From positions 2,098,501-2,162,500 of the forward strand of contig JAZGTH010000035.1 of assembly GCA_036877525.1 (NCBI GenBank): a stretch of DNA of 64,000 nt, read 5' to 3'. Positions 24,516 through 35,738 of the stretch are shown piece by piece. A model generated the notes under the pieces. That model saw nothing but the letters and a program-made list of their open reading frames with translations. It made no database searches and was not told the DNA's origin. The number at the start of each line of letters is the position of its first letter. Position 1 is the first letter of the stretch. Source of the DNA: Chromobotia macracanthus. Lineage: Eukaryota > Chordata > Actinopteri > Cypriniformes > Botiidae. Both the position numbers and the translations under genes were made by a program.

Positions 24516-25002
24516 TGTTACGGAGGAGGTCCCTGCTCCACCTCCTCCGCACCACCAGCGGGAGCCGTCTCCTAAATATTTGTGCCATTTCGGACTACGT
24601 TTCCCATAGTGCCCCATGCCTGGGTTTGATTACTTCCTGTTTGTTCACCTGGACCTCATCAGCCTCTGTATAGAAGCCCCTGGTCTTCACTAGCTCAGTG
24701 TGAAGTCTTGTTTTGTCCTGGTGATTAGTGAGTGGTTTCTATTGTTTGTTGGATTGCTCGTTACCAGTTTGGGTTGTTTATGTGGATTTTGGGTTGTTTA
24801 TGTGGATTTTGGGTTGTTTATGTGGATTTTGGGTTGTTTATGTGGATTTTGGATTGCTTGCTGCTTGCCCCGACCCTCGCCTGTGTTACGTTTACTCTTC
24901 TGCCTTGTCTCCGTTGTACCTGTTTGCTGTTGTTTAACCCTGTCTGCCTGGTTCACGAATAAAACCCTGCAAATGGATCCTCGTGTGTGACTCATCATTA
25001 CA
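24516..25002 (+). mobile_element. Solo LTR (487 bp) with 5-bp target duplication
   Basis: Starts TGTTACGGAGGAGG and ends CATCATTACA, that is TG...CA. It is flanked by ctgac at 24511-24515 and 25003-25007. It carries 'ctgtatagaagcccc' as a TATA-like promoter and aataaa at 24958-24963. A diverged relative lies at about 29767-30244. No internal retroelement coding region adjoins it, so it is a solo LTR left after LTR-LTR recombination. Confidence 0.88.
24771..24850 (+). repeat. Four tandem 20-bp units inside the LTR
   Basis: The unit gggttgtttatgtggatttt is repeated exactly four times, followed by a partly similar 'ggattgcttg'. The related LTR at 29767-30244 has only single, diverged counterparts ('ggattgtgtatctggttttt'), so the expansion is specific to this copy. 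Confidence 0.95.
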
Positions 25003-25007
25003 CTGAC

Positions 25008-26769
25008 AATATCAAAATGACTTAGACATTTTGTGTTTCTAGATAATATTAAACATACATCAACCCTCTGCTGTCTGAGGCCTCAAATTTATAAATAAGA
25101 ATACTGCAAATGTAGCTACTTTTAAAGAGAATAACAAAAGACACTAAACTAATATCTCCTGTCTTTTCCTAAATAACACATCTTTAATCAAATGTCAAGC
25201 CGACCATTTTCAGTGCCAATAAAACTGCAACCTAAACATAACATGAAAGCGATAACAATCACATTAGAAAATCAATTGTGGATCAGATGTTGATGGTACC
25301 TGCTGGAACCTGTTTTCCTCAGACTGTTGCCATTATGGTAAAAACACCTTTTTATTTATACACAAAACCTTTTCATTTATGCATAAAACATCTTTATGCA
25401 CTCTAGCACAACATTTGCTAGAACACTGTAATGCCCATCAATTATTAATTTTAAATACAGGGAGTCATGACATTCTGCAAGTGAAACCTAAACATAAAAA
25501 GCTAAAGATAGAAGCTAGAAGAAGACAGAATCTGTAGACAGAAGCTTTTTTGGTAGCATTCCCTAAATAACTGTTTCTGTTATATCTCATTTGTTAGTGA
25601 CATTATAAAAATAATGCTGATAATTTTACACTTATGTACACAAACGTTAAGGTATATCAGCATGGACACACTTGTTTTTCCTGGGCATGCATCTATATCG
25701 ATTGCTCATTTGATGGTGTATCAGAGCTGGGAAGATATATGTACAAAGGAAGAGGCATTCAAAGAGGCTCTACAGCTTATATTAGCCACAGTACTGGTGG
25801 TTTCATAAAGGAAACAGGACTAAGGTCACCCTAATTTCGCAAGTGCCATTGCGGTCACAAGTTGACAGCATTTCAAAGTGGTTCACATGTCACGAGGATC
25901 CATTTGCAGCATTTATTAGAATCGTTTGCTCTTGTGTTTGATATTCTTTGGTTTTGGTTCCTTACTTTGGTTTGTTGTTGTGGGTTTTGTTTTACACATC
26001 TTTTCAACACGGCAACGGCACATGTTCATTTAGACACCTTGCACTACACACTGATATACTGACATTTACAGAAACATTTTTTATTTTATTATTTTCCGAT
26101 TTTGTAGTTAATGTTTCAATTAAATTATTTTCCTTTGAGTTCAGCCTTGGTTGTATGTGTCCCTTGTTGTGTTGCTTCCCCTTGAGCCAGGGGTTGTAAC
26201 ATGTCACACTTTACTTTTGTAAAGTTTAGTTTTGTTTTGCTTATATGCCTTGCCTTCAATGACAACAAAACTAAACCTAAATTCATAACGTTGTTCTCCC
26301 TGGACAAATAACATGTAGCTGTGTTACTGGCACAAAGGCATTGATCACACCTACAGTCTGTGGCATTTAGGCTCAGTAGACAGCATGCTCATGAGCTTCA
26401 GTAGGCCACATGCATCAGGTCTAGTTTTCAATAATCAAAAACACAAGGCCAGATCTGTGACGCATATCCCAGGAATCTTTTAACTGATAGCACAATGACA
26501 ATATAAGCTCAGTGTTTGCTGTGCGGATTGTTTGTACAAAGTTAGGTATTGTATTTGTATTCAATATAATTATGTTTGTAAACTAGATTATAAGTTTATA
26601 GATTATAAATTCATATTCATAAAAATGCATAAACCCTTGTAAGAGCATAATAATGTACAGTCCCCTACTAATTATTGCAATATAAATCGCCTTAGTTTAT
26701 AACGAAAGAATAAACATTATGCCTTACATTTAATATTTTTAATATTTCTTTTCAATTTTTACAATTTTT
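25008..26769. other. No gene seen
   Basis: AT-rich, with no exon supported on either strand. The plus-strand reading around 25614-25834 was examined in two frames; neither gave a domain I recognise. Confidence 0.5.
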
Positions 26770-27960
26770 TTGCTTTCAAATTTTACTCTTCTGCCAGTTA
26801 TTCCAACTCTGTGTTCTTGCTCCGTGTTTTTGCTCCGTGTTCTTGCACCATGTTTTGTTCTATGTTTTTGGATAGTTGTTTTAAGTTTTTATAGTCTGTT
26901 TTTGTTTCTCAGGCATCCCAAAAAATTTTGTTTCGACAGACAGCCCAAATCTGAACCCAGCAGATAGGTTGTAAATTATGGTTCTAACAGAAGGGTGGTG
27001 GCGTTCCACTACTGCAGACGTGTGCGCTGGCACAGGTCCTTTTCTTCCTCAGGGAAGGCAGACCCACTTTGAATACACCTTGGACCTGGATGAGATTAAG
27101 GAGGATATGCCTGAGGCCCTTGTCTGCGCTTACCTCATAGCGGGCCTTAACCACCATTGCAAAAGTGGGACACTTTTCTGAGAGCCATTCCGCTTGGTGG
27201 GGCTCTCTGGAGACTTGGACACACCAGAGTGGAGCCCCAAGGGAAGCAACACATCCAGAGCTGAATTTGGCGGTGCTGCTGCATGCCCTTTAGCATAAGG
27301 ACAGACTCCACCACCGACTCGATGGAGTCCTGAGAGATCCTTCTCCTCCTTGTCTTAGGGCCCAGAGAGCCATTCCGCTTGGTGGGGCTCTCTGGAGACT
27401 GGACACACCAGAGTGGAGACTCAAGGGAAGCAACAGACCCAACGGGACTCTTCCCATTGGGTGTCTCTCCCCATTGGGTGTGTTGCTTCCCTTGAGTCTC
27501 CACTCTGGTGTGTCCAGTCTCCAGAGAGCCCCTAAGACAAGGAGGAGAAGGATCTCTCAGGACTCCATCGAGTCGGTGGTGGAGTCTGTCCTTATGCTAA
27601 AGGGCATGCAGCAGCACCGCCAAATTCAGCTCTGGATGTGATTGTCACTCATCCCAGGAGGAAGAAGGGAAAGGGAAAGTCCACTCCTTCTCCAGAGTGC
27701 TCCTGTGTCTGGCTCCTCCTGTGTCTGCTCCAGTGTGTTTTGCTGTCTTGTGCTTTTCATTTTTTGAATGTTTCGCTCTGTGTTTCGCTCTGTGTTTTTG
27801 TTCCGTGTTTTGTTCTATGTTTTTGGATAGTTGTTTTGAGTTTTTATAGTCTGGTTTTTGTTTCTCGATTGCCCCCTCGTGGGTTCTTGTTTTTTTTTTA
27901 TTTAAATAAATATCTTTTTGTTGTTAAGCTGTCTGCAACTGGGTTCTTTTCCCCTAAAAA
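26770..27960 (+). mobile_element. LTR-retroelement remnant, rearranged
   Basis: LTR-like sequence occurs at both ends: 26800-26920 and 27770-27870 share 'tgttctatgtttttggatag' and 'ttgttttNagtttttatagt'. The 27850-27955 part ('gccccctcgtgggttcttg', 'gctgtctgcaactgggt') matches the solo LTR at 8841-8981. Between them a short plus-strand frame (26978-27181) reads 'YTLDLDEIKEDMPEALVCAY' and could be a gag remnant; I cannot confirm this. The middle is an inverted-repeat structure, listed separately. Confidence 0.5.
27178..27641. repeat. Composite palindrome with a direct duplication
   Basis: Left arm about 27251-27435, right arm about 27479-27641, loop about 43 bases. 'gactccaccaccgactcgat' (near 27305) faces 'atcgagtcggtggtggagtc' (near 27567), and 'caccagagtggagactcaag' (near 27406) faces 'cttgagtctccactctggtg' (near 27491). 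The left arm has an extra piece with 'gccattccgcttggtg'. A direct second copy of that piece and its flank ('agagccattccgcttggtgg') also lies at 27180-27250. Confidence 0.85.
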
Positions 27961-27999
27961 ATAAAAAATATATAAAAATAAAATAAGAAAATAAAAAAT

Positions 28000-30900
28000 A
28001 AAAGGGGTGATTGAATGATAAAATTACAAAATTATTGAGCAAGACATGCCGTTCCAACTAACATGGAGATGGCATTTAAAAAGATAACATCTTATGGGAC
28101 AGGGATGTAAGGGATTTGCAATAGTACCATGAAATCCACACAACACAAAGTAAAATGCACACATAATATATACAATAAAAATACCTGGAAATCACACAAT
28201 GGAAGAGAATAGGAGACAATTTGAGACAAAGTAGCAAAATAGAAGAGTCTTTTGGACTATAATTATATCACTAAAAACAATATTAACCATTTACAGAACC
28301 CTAAGCTAAGTTAGATGTCAGCTAAGTTAGATGTCCCTGTAAGCAAGCCAACAGGATGATAGTGGCAAGGAACCAAAACTCCAATGGTGTATAGCTGGAG
28401 AAAAACCTTGGGAGAAGCCAGGCTCAGCTGGGAGGGCCAGTTTTCCCCTGGCACGTTAAAGCTGCAATTTGTAAATTTCTTTGACACAGAAAGAGAGTTG
28501 ATTATAATGATTTATAAATATTTATTGATAAGAAACTGTCGGGTCTAATTACATCTGACAATATGTCAGGCACTGAGAAATGTTACCAATAGAAATCAGA
28601 AACATGATGTTACTAATTGCAGCTATAACAGCACACTGCTGTGACTATGCAGGGAACAAAGTATCAAAACTAACAAGGTTGGAGGTATATATTGGTAAAG
28701 AAGTCCATCATATCCCAATGATCTGTCTCAGGGGTTGTACCATCCTGTCCCCCATCATCTGGTCTCAAAGTGTGGATCCAGCTGACAACAGTACCTTGGG
28801 AAAATGAAAAACAGATAGATTTAGTGTGGAGCCAGTACATCCCTGGTTCCAGTTTACCTAATTAATGCAGCCTAATAATCTCTTAAGGGATTTGAGTTAT
28901 AAACCTAAATAAATTAGGACTGTGTAGGCTAGATTAAAGAGGTAGGTCTTTAATCTAGATTTAAACTGACATAATATATCTGCCTCCTGGACAGTACTGG
29001 GAAGGCTGTTCCAAATACGAAAAGGATCTAGCACCAGCGCTTGATTTTAAAATTCTGGATATTTGATAAATTTTCAGATTTCAATGAACATGAAGGACTG
29101 TAATAAAAGAAGAGCTTGCTTAGGTATTGAGGAGCTAGACTATTCAGAGCCGTGTAGGTAATCAGCAAAATTTTGTAGTTTATACAATTCTTGATAGGCA
29201 GCCAGTGGAGTGTGGACAAAACTGGGCTAATATGGTCATGCTTACGTGTTCACATGAGAACTCTGGCTGCTGCATTTTGAACCAGCTGGAGTTTTTGTAT
29301 TAATCCTGCAGGGCAGTCATCAAGTAGGGCATTGCAATAATTGATGCCTTGATGTCATGAATGCATGAATTAATTTTTCGGTGTCTGACTTGGAGAGCAT
29401 GTGTCATAGTTTTGATATATTTTTGAGAAGAAAAAATGCAGTTGTACAAATATTCGAAATGTGGTTTTCAAAGGACAAATTGCTATCAAAAATGACACCC
29501 AGATTCTTAGCTAATGAAGCAGGCTTTATAGAGCATCCATCAAGAGTGAGACTGTGTGAAAGATTTTTGTCCAATAAGTAAAACTTCTGTTTTATCTGAA
29601 TTTAGTAGTAGAAACTTGCTAGTCATCCAAGTTTTGATATTGACTATGCATTCTGTTAATTTGGTGACTATATATGCGTCTCAATGGGCCTAGAACAAAT
29701 GTACAGCTGATTATCATCAGCATAACAATGAAAACTAACTCCATGCCATTAATAATCTTAGAGGTAGTTACGGAGGAGGTCCCTGCTCCACCTCCTCTGC
29801 GCCACCAGAGGGAACCGTACCCAGAGTATTAACCTTGTTTTGGACTACATTTTCCATGATGCCCCATGACCTCGGATTGATTACTTTCTGCTCACCTGTT
29901 TCCCATTTTCTCTACTATATAAACCCTGTTCATGCTCTCGATTGAGTCTTGTTTTGCCCTGGTGACATTACTGGGCATTTACTACATTCTCTGTTGGGTT
30001 ACTCGTTGTGGATTTGGATTGTGTATCTGGTTTTTGATTGCTTGCTCCCTGCCCTGTTTATCGGACTGTTACCTGGTTTTTGATTGTTTGCTGCCTGCCA
30101 CGACCCTTGCCTGTTCCATGTTTATTCTTCTGCCTCGTCTCCTAAAGCCCTGTTTGCTGTTGATAGACCTTGCCTATTTGTTACTCGAATAAATGCTGCA
30201 GATGGCTCCCCGTACGCTTTACTCATCATACACATCATTGCATTAGGTAGCATGTTCAGGGTGAAAAGTAGAAGCCCAAGCATTGAGCCCTGTGCTACTC
30301 CATACTAAACTTGTGAAGGCATGACACTTTTTCACTCACAGCAACAAACTGGAATCAGTCAGATATGATTTAAACCATGCCAGTGCAGTTCCATTTATGC
30401 CAACATAATTTTCAGGCCTATTTAGTTTAATGCTGTGGTCAATAGTGTCAAAGGCTGCGAGTTGTGGTTTTTAATAAGGGGTCTGATAACAGCCAATTTG
30501 TAAAGTTTTGGGACATATCCTAACACCAATGTTGCATGTATGTGAATTCTATGTAGGGGATCTATAATTTCCAGGAGCATCTCTTTCAGCAACCTGGTTG
30601 GCATAGGATCTAGCATACATGTTAATTTAGATGATTTAATTATTTTTGACAGTTCATCCCTATCTATAGCAGAGAGTTGTTCCTTGGGCACAGTATGATG
30701 CACCGTCCAATGTGATTATGTTGCAGGCAATTGCATGTCCATGATTTTTTTTTCCTCTGGCAGTATCTTTTTTGTTATTGACGAAATTCATAAAATCACC
30801 ATTACTGTGATATTGACAAGTGTCAGAAGCAGCAGATGCTTTATCTTTGGTTAATTTAATCACTGTGTCAAATATCTAGGGTTTTGTTTATTTTATTCTA

Positions 30901-31560
30901 GAAGATTTGGAAAGTAGGCAGATCTGGAGCTTTTTAAGGCCTTTCTGTAAATTGAAACACTCTCCTTCCATGCTGTATGGAATACCTCCAGTTTAGTTTG
31001 CTTCCAACTACGTTACATTTTCTGCTGTCTTTAGGGCGTGGGTATGCTCATTATACCATGGCATTGGGCTGCTGTCCTTTTTTTAACTGTAGATGAGCAA
31101 CTTTGTCTAATCTTTAGTGGCCTAAGCTATTGTTCTACTGTATTTGAAACAAGGAGCTGATTTTGCAACCACAGGTATATAATATTATTAATAATAATAA
31201 TATTACATAATAATAATATTACAACAATGAGTGGGTTCTGACACATGTTGTGAGACACAGATAGAGTTCAAAATATCTTTGAAAGCCAACCCCAATGCAT
31301 CCTTTTCATTGTCCACGTGGATGTTAAAGTCAGTAACAATTAAGACTTGATCTGTGGAGAGTACTACTTCTAATATAAAGTCAGCAAATTCTTTTAAAAG
31401 TAAACACAGCAAAGTCTATGTTGTATGCTGGTGGCCTGTAGACAGTAGCCAGCAGACGGTTGGTTAAGCCAGTATGTCTGCTTCCTGAACTGGGCCCCAG
31501 TTAGTCAAGTATTAGTAGAATTAATAAGACTATGTGCCAAATTTCTAGATAAGCAGCACC
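28000..31560 (-). mobile_element. L2-like LINE, nearly full coding span, decayed
   Basis: Read on the minus strand from high to low coordinates. Endonuclease at 31412-31203: 'STDQVLIVTDFNIHVDNEKD'. Reverse transcriptase start at 30703-30422: 'ITCMLDP'-like 'SSKLTCMLDPMPTRLLKEML' and 'LGYVPKLYKLAVIRPLIK'. Catalytic box near 29725-29700: 'CYADDNQLYI'. Thumb/C-terminal part near 29400-29030: 'ASIIAMPYL', 'LHWLPIKNCINYKILLITYT' and 'ALNSLAPQYLSKL'. Many stops and frameshifts. It is interrupted by a solo LTR at about 29767-30244, which must be younger. The 3' block at 28000-28150 recurs at 540-1110, 24160 and 55240. Confidence 0.8.
29767..30244 (+). mobile_element. Solo LTR inserted in the L2-like LINE
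   Basis: Begins GTTACGGAGGAGG, ends near CATCATTGCATT, and is a diverged sister of the LTR at 24516-25002. It contains a TATA box ('ctatataaaccctg', near 29915) and aataaa at 30188-30193. The phrase aggtag occurs immediately on both sides (29762-29767 and 30245-30250), and removing the insert restores the LINE reading 'cttagaggtagcatgttcag'. The exact ends are uncertain by one or two bases because the terminal TG and CA have changed. Confidence 0.8.
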
Positions 31561-32435
31561 AGCCTTTGAGGGATAGAGGCCATGTCTTTTTAATAGGTCA
31601 GGTCAGCCCCAAAAGCTTTTCCAGTTATCCATGTAACCTATACTATTCTGTGAATACCACTTAAACATCCAGCCATTTAGTGATGACAGTCTGCTATGTA
31701 TTTCATCAACATATTACTGGGCAAGCGAATATTACTGTGGCTGACATTGTACTAGCAAGTTCACACACCTCTTTAATATTATCTGTATGTCACATTGTAC
31801 GTCACATTTTAGCTGCAAATAAACCCATATTTAATAAAGGAAACTCTTTCATTATGTAGTTTTGTTCAGGGTTTTTGAGGATCATAGTATGGCATGCATG
31901 CTGACTACTGCATCTGCTTAATTTGACATATTTTTTATTTGGATTAAGCATTTTACCCAAATACCCCCGTGATCCATTTTTGGGATTATTAACACCAGCT
32001 GAGAACCAAAACAAAAAACAAACATTTCACAGCTGACTAACATACATCATCAAAATTCTATTTTCCTTTACCTGAAATGTCATGACATCTCACATCTCAA
32101 ATCACCTTTAATTTTGTAGTGGAAGTGACAGTTGAATTCAGGTACAGACTGATTTCACCACAGGACTTTTTAACAACCAATCAGATTAAGGATTAGGTTT
32201 AGGGCCAATGTCAGGACTGTATGTTTCTTTGACCGGAATGTAGTTTCAGGACCAACAAAAGATCTTGCATTGTATAATCCCTAAACATTTTTTCAACATT
32301 ATTTAATTTCTTCACACTTTTCCACGTCAAATACAAAAACAATTCCATGGGTATAAAAAGTGCCTGTAGCTAAGGAAATAACCATTCATTGCTGTTCTTA
32401 AATGGTGTTATTTTAAAACAAGCATGTATGTGTAG
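31561..32435. other. No gene seen
   Basis: AT-rich spacer, probably including a diverged 5' part of the LINE. No exon could be supported upstream of the protease relic; signal-anchor and LDL-receptor class A exons of that gene family were looked for and not found. Confidence 0.45.
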
Positions 32436-33924
32436 TGCGCTTGAATGGGAAGAGCTCTATACTTCAGGTGCTCACTGCTGGAGTCTGGAGGACTGTTGAA
32501 AACTGGTACACTGACCTTTCACTCAACAGCTTGGCTATTCCAGGTACTGAAACAATTGTGTTGTTTTTTTATTACACCCTCTTTCATCACATCCTTAACC
32601 GCCAGCATTTTAAGAACAGCAGAATTCCTCTAATCTTCAGGTGTGGACTTAAGACCATTTCCTCATTTAGGAATTGAGTAATCATGACACAGCTGAATTG
32701 GTTATTATTGAACCCAGTGCAGTTTGGGGATGGTAACAACTCTGAAGTAGCTTGTTAGTATTATAACATAATGTAATATAATAGACTGAAGTACAGACAT
32801 CATCCTCAGTTTTTTTTTTATCCTGTTCAATATTTTTTACATTTAGTTTATCATGTTACATATTGTAGAAGTAGTACCAGCCATTTTATAAATCAAAAGC
32901 TGCATTTGTAAATAAACAAGCTATACAAGTTTTTTAATATATTTAATTTTTTTTTTGTTTAATTTTGCCCTCTTCTCATTATTTTGTGTGTATTCAAAGC
33001 TTGTGATTCCAGACCTCAGTTCAGTGCTTGTATAGTTTGTGGAAGGACCAGTTTCCATGGCACGTCAGCCTGCCCTATAGGACTAAACACCTGTGTAGAG
33101 GCTCCATTATGTTGCCTGGCTGGATACTAACAGCTGCACTGTGTATACAGGTGAGTACATAATGGGCAGTAGTCAAGTCAATTTTAAATAGTCAAATAGA
33201 AATGCCCACAGTGTGTCTTCTATTCAGGTATGCAATACAATGTGGTCAGTGTATGTGGGGTTCGCAGAACAGCCAGCGAATGGAGCAAAGTCTCTTGCAG
33301 TGGAGATCATATTTCACAGCCGATTCAGACCCAGAGGCTTGTACTATGATATTGTTCTGCTGAAACTGGAACAGCCTCTTGGCTTCAATGATATCTTCAA
33401 CACAATCACGCTGGGTGTTGCTATTTTTCTAAAGCTGGCTTTCAAGTGTAATGGCTGCAGGTGATGTAAACGTATTTATTCTCCATTTTTATAGCTTCTT
33501 TGTGTCCTGTCTTCCTGTAATGTTCCCATGGCCATTTTGCATTAATTGTATTAAAAAGGCTAGGTTGTTAGATTGGTGTCCCCCTTTTCATTAGGTTTTG
33601 TTGAGTCCATCTGTGAAATTTGAAGGTGACAAAATGTACTAGATATCAGGATAGGCGGCCTTAGAAAATGGGGGTGAGTCTGGGAAATCTGCAGAGGATG
33701 AGGAAAAGCTGGTAACAGTGCATTTGGAAGACACATATTGCGATATTATGATATTATGTAATGTCTTTGATGTTTAGACATTTTAGTATCAACCAAAGCA
33801 ATTCACACCACAATGAAACTGCAGTGCCTGAGTGTATATCACTGAGTGTACGAGTGTAAACTGAGTGTATATCACCAAGCATGATTTGTGTAGGGTACTT
33901 GGAGGGTGGAGCAGACTTCTGTCA
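32436..33924 (+). pseudogene. TMPRSS3-like transmembrane serine protease relic
   Basis: Four exon remnants with recognisable splice sites. 32436-32543 is the start of the SRCR domain ('VRLNGKSSILQVLTAGVW'). 33000-33150 covers the activation site and catalytic histidine region: 'ACDSRPQFS', then a frameshift, then 'QFPWHVSLPYRTKHLCRGSI' and 'GWILTAALC'. 33228-33462 covers the aspartate region ('VYVGFAEQP', 'RGLYYDIVLLKLEQPLGFND'). 33881-33924 reads 'ICVGYLEGGADFCQ', just before the catalytic serine. The activation motif (R)IVGG is changed to CIVCG, the histidine box AAHC to AALC, and the serine exon (GDSGGP) is not found. It cannot encode an active protease. The family is type II membrane trypsins; the SRCR plus protease order and the neighbouring genes point to TMPRSS3. 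Confidence 0.8.
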
Positions 33925-35738
33925 GGTATATTTAATTATTTAACAGAGAATGTTATTTTATTTTCAGAATGACTATTTATTTATTGGTCATGTTGGTGAA
34001 AGGGTGAGAGTGGTGGTCTACTGGCTTGCAAGGATTCCTCCATCTGGAGTGAGGGCCACCATCTGGGGCCAAAGCTGTGTTGAAAAGAACAACATTTGGT
34101 GTTTACACTTGCATCACACAGTCCCTTATCTGGATATGCTTGCAGGTGGAAATCAGACCAGTGATAGTATCTGTGAAAAGGGGTGGCCATCGGAATTTAC
34201 TGTTATTTGAAAGAGCTTATTCATTGTCACATGATAGTCACGTCTTACCATGTGATGAAGGCTATTCTGATACATCATTGCCCCCTTGTGGTTTTAAATA
34301 AATACAAACACAACAAAACAACAAATTGTCTCCTTTCCTAAAGAGAGGAAATGCTAAACCCTGCTACAAACAGCTTTGATTACTGAAATTACATTATTTC
34401 AATTCACATTCTTTTTTAGTCTATGCAGGAATTATGCAGAATAACAATTCTGTAACTACATCACTTACAGTAACAATAAAATGGTGTACACCATGTGCAC
34501 TCAAGTTTGAAAAGGTTTTATTTGGTGTAAGTGGTCTTATACAGTACTTGCTATTGTTTTAAGTAATAACCTGCAAAACAATCCTCTGATGTGTAATGAA
34601 TGATTAAAACACGAGTATTTCCACAGACACAGAAGTGACAATATGCTTGTAATATTTATAAATAGGGAGAAAAACAAAAAAAAACTATCCATGCAAAATG
34701 TATTTTCAATGTTGCAAAACCTTTTAATATGGAAAACTACTGCTCTTTTTTCCAGTCCTTAAATAATTCCTAAAGCAATACTGAGTGTAAAGTGTTGTAC
34801 TTGACCTTTGACATTTTATGCCATCTACCTTTCCAAATCATCTTTTATGCACCTGATTGATTTACGAAGCATTATATATGTTGGATCAAAACTACATTGT
34901 CCTACAGAGCGAAATCAAAGAGCCCCCTCTGAAACGAAGGTGCATCTTCTGCATAAGGACACAATACAAACTGGAAGATATTTTCATTACACTCATTACT
35001 GAATATAGTCAATGCATTAGGCTTTCTGTGCTTATCCGTTAAATCATTTTACAAAAGAAAATGTAAGGCAATTTTGTAACGTGTTAAAACCAATTTACAT
35101 ATTAAAATGGTTTTTAAATCCAACATCTTTTTTTTGCTTTTTTCTAAAAAATTTAAATCGTCCCCTGAAAACAGGGCAGATAGCTATAGTGTTTCTGTAC
35201 ATAAATACTCCTTATAAAACACAAACCACTAAAAAAGAAAACTTTTTTTACAATGTTCATAATATAAAAATAAGAATCTCTTTTCTCCTCAGACTCTGTC
35301 TTGGAGCTGCTCTCAATAATCATGAACATACTCAAGAAAACATTGGCATGCAGTGTGAATAAAACCAGCACAAAGACAAACTCTCAAATCTTGGCATTCA
35401 AATTAGTTAAAAAGAGAAAAAAACATTACTAAACATTTACTAGAGGAGCTTAAAAACTCTTAGTGTTTACTTTTTGCATTTTTTTGTCTGTTCGTGAAGT
35501 GTCTCATACCTAATAGTGCACTTACATGCACAACAATGCAATAAAAACAGGCGCACTTTAATGCAGCTCCTTACACACTGTACCTTTCAGTAACATTGTG
35601 CTCTCTGTAAACTGTTCATGTGTGTTTGCATGTAATGTATAGGCCCACATACAGTACTCTTTTTTTGTAGTGCACAACTATCAGCTTGGCTGAAAATCTG
35701 TGTAAGCATGCGTGCGTGTGTGTGTGCATCCATGTAGC
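33925..35738. other. Spacer and PKNOX1 3' untranslated region
   Basis: No further protease exon was found. The part nearest PKNOX1 should be its 3' UTR on the minus strand. A candidate minus-strand polyadenylation signal AATAAA lies at 34517-34522, which would give a 3' UTR of about 1.2 kb. At 34280-34310 the phrase 'gcccccttgtggttttaaat' resembles the LTR family seen at 8841-8981. Confidence 0.45.

Noticed and set aside
25614..25834. Plus-strand frame with 'WEDICTKEEAFKEALQLI', faintly like a pyridoxal kinase segment
   Set aside because: It is on the opposite strand to the PDXK relic, has no splice sites in the right places, and the match is too short to trust.
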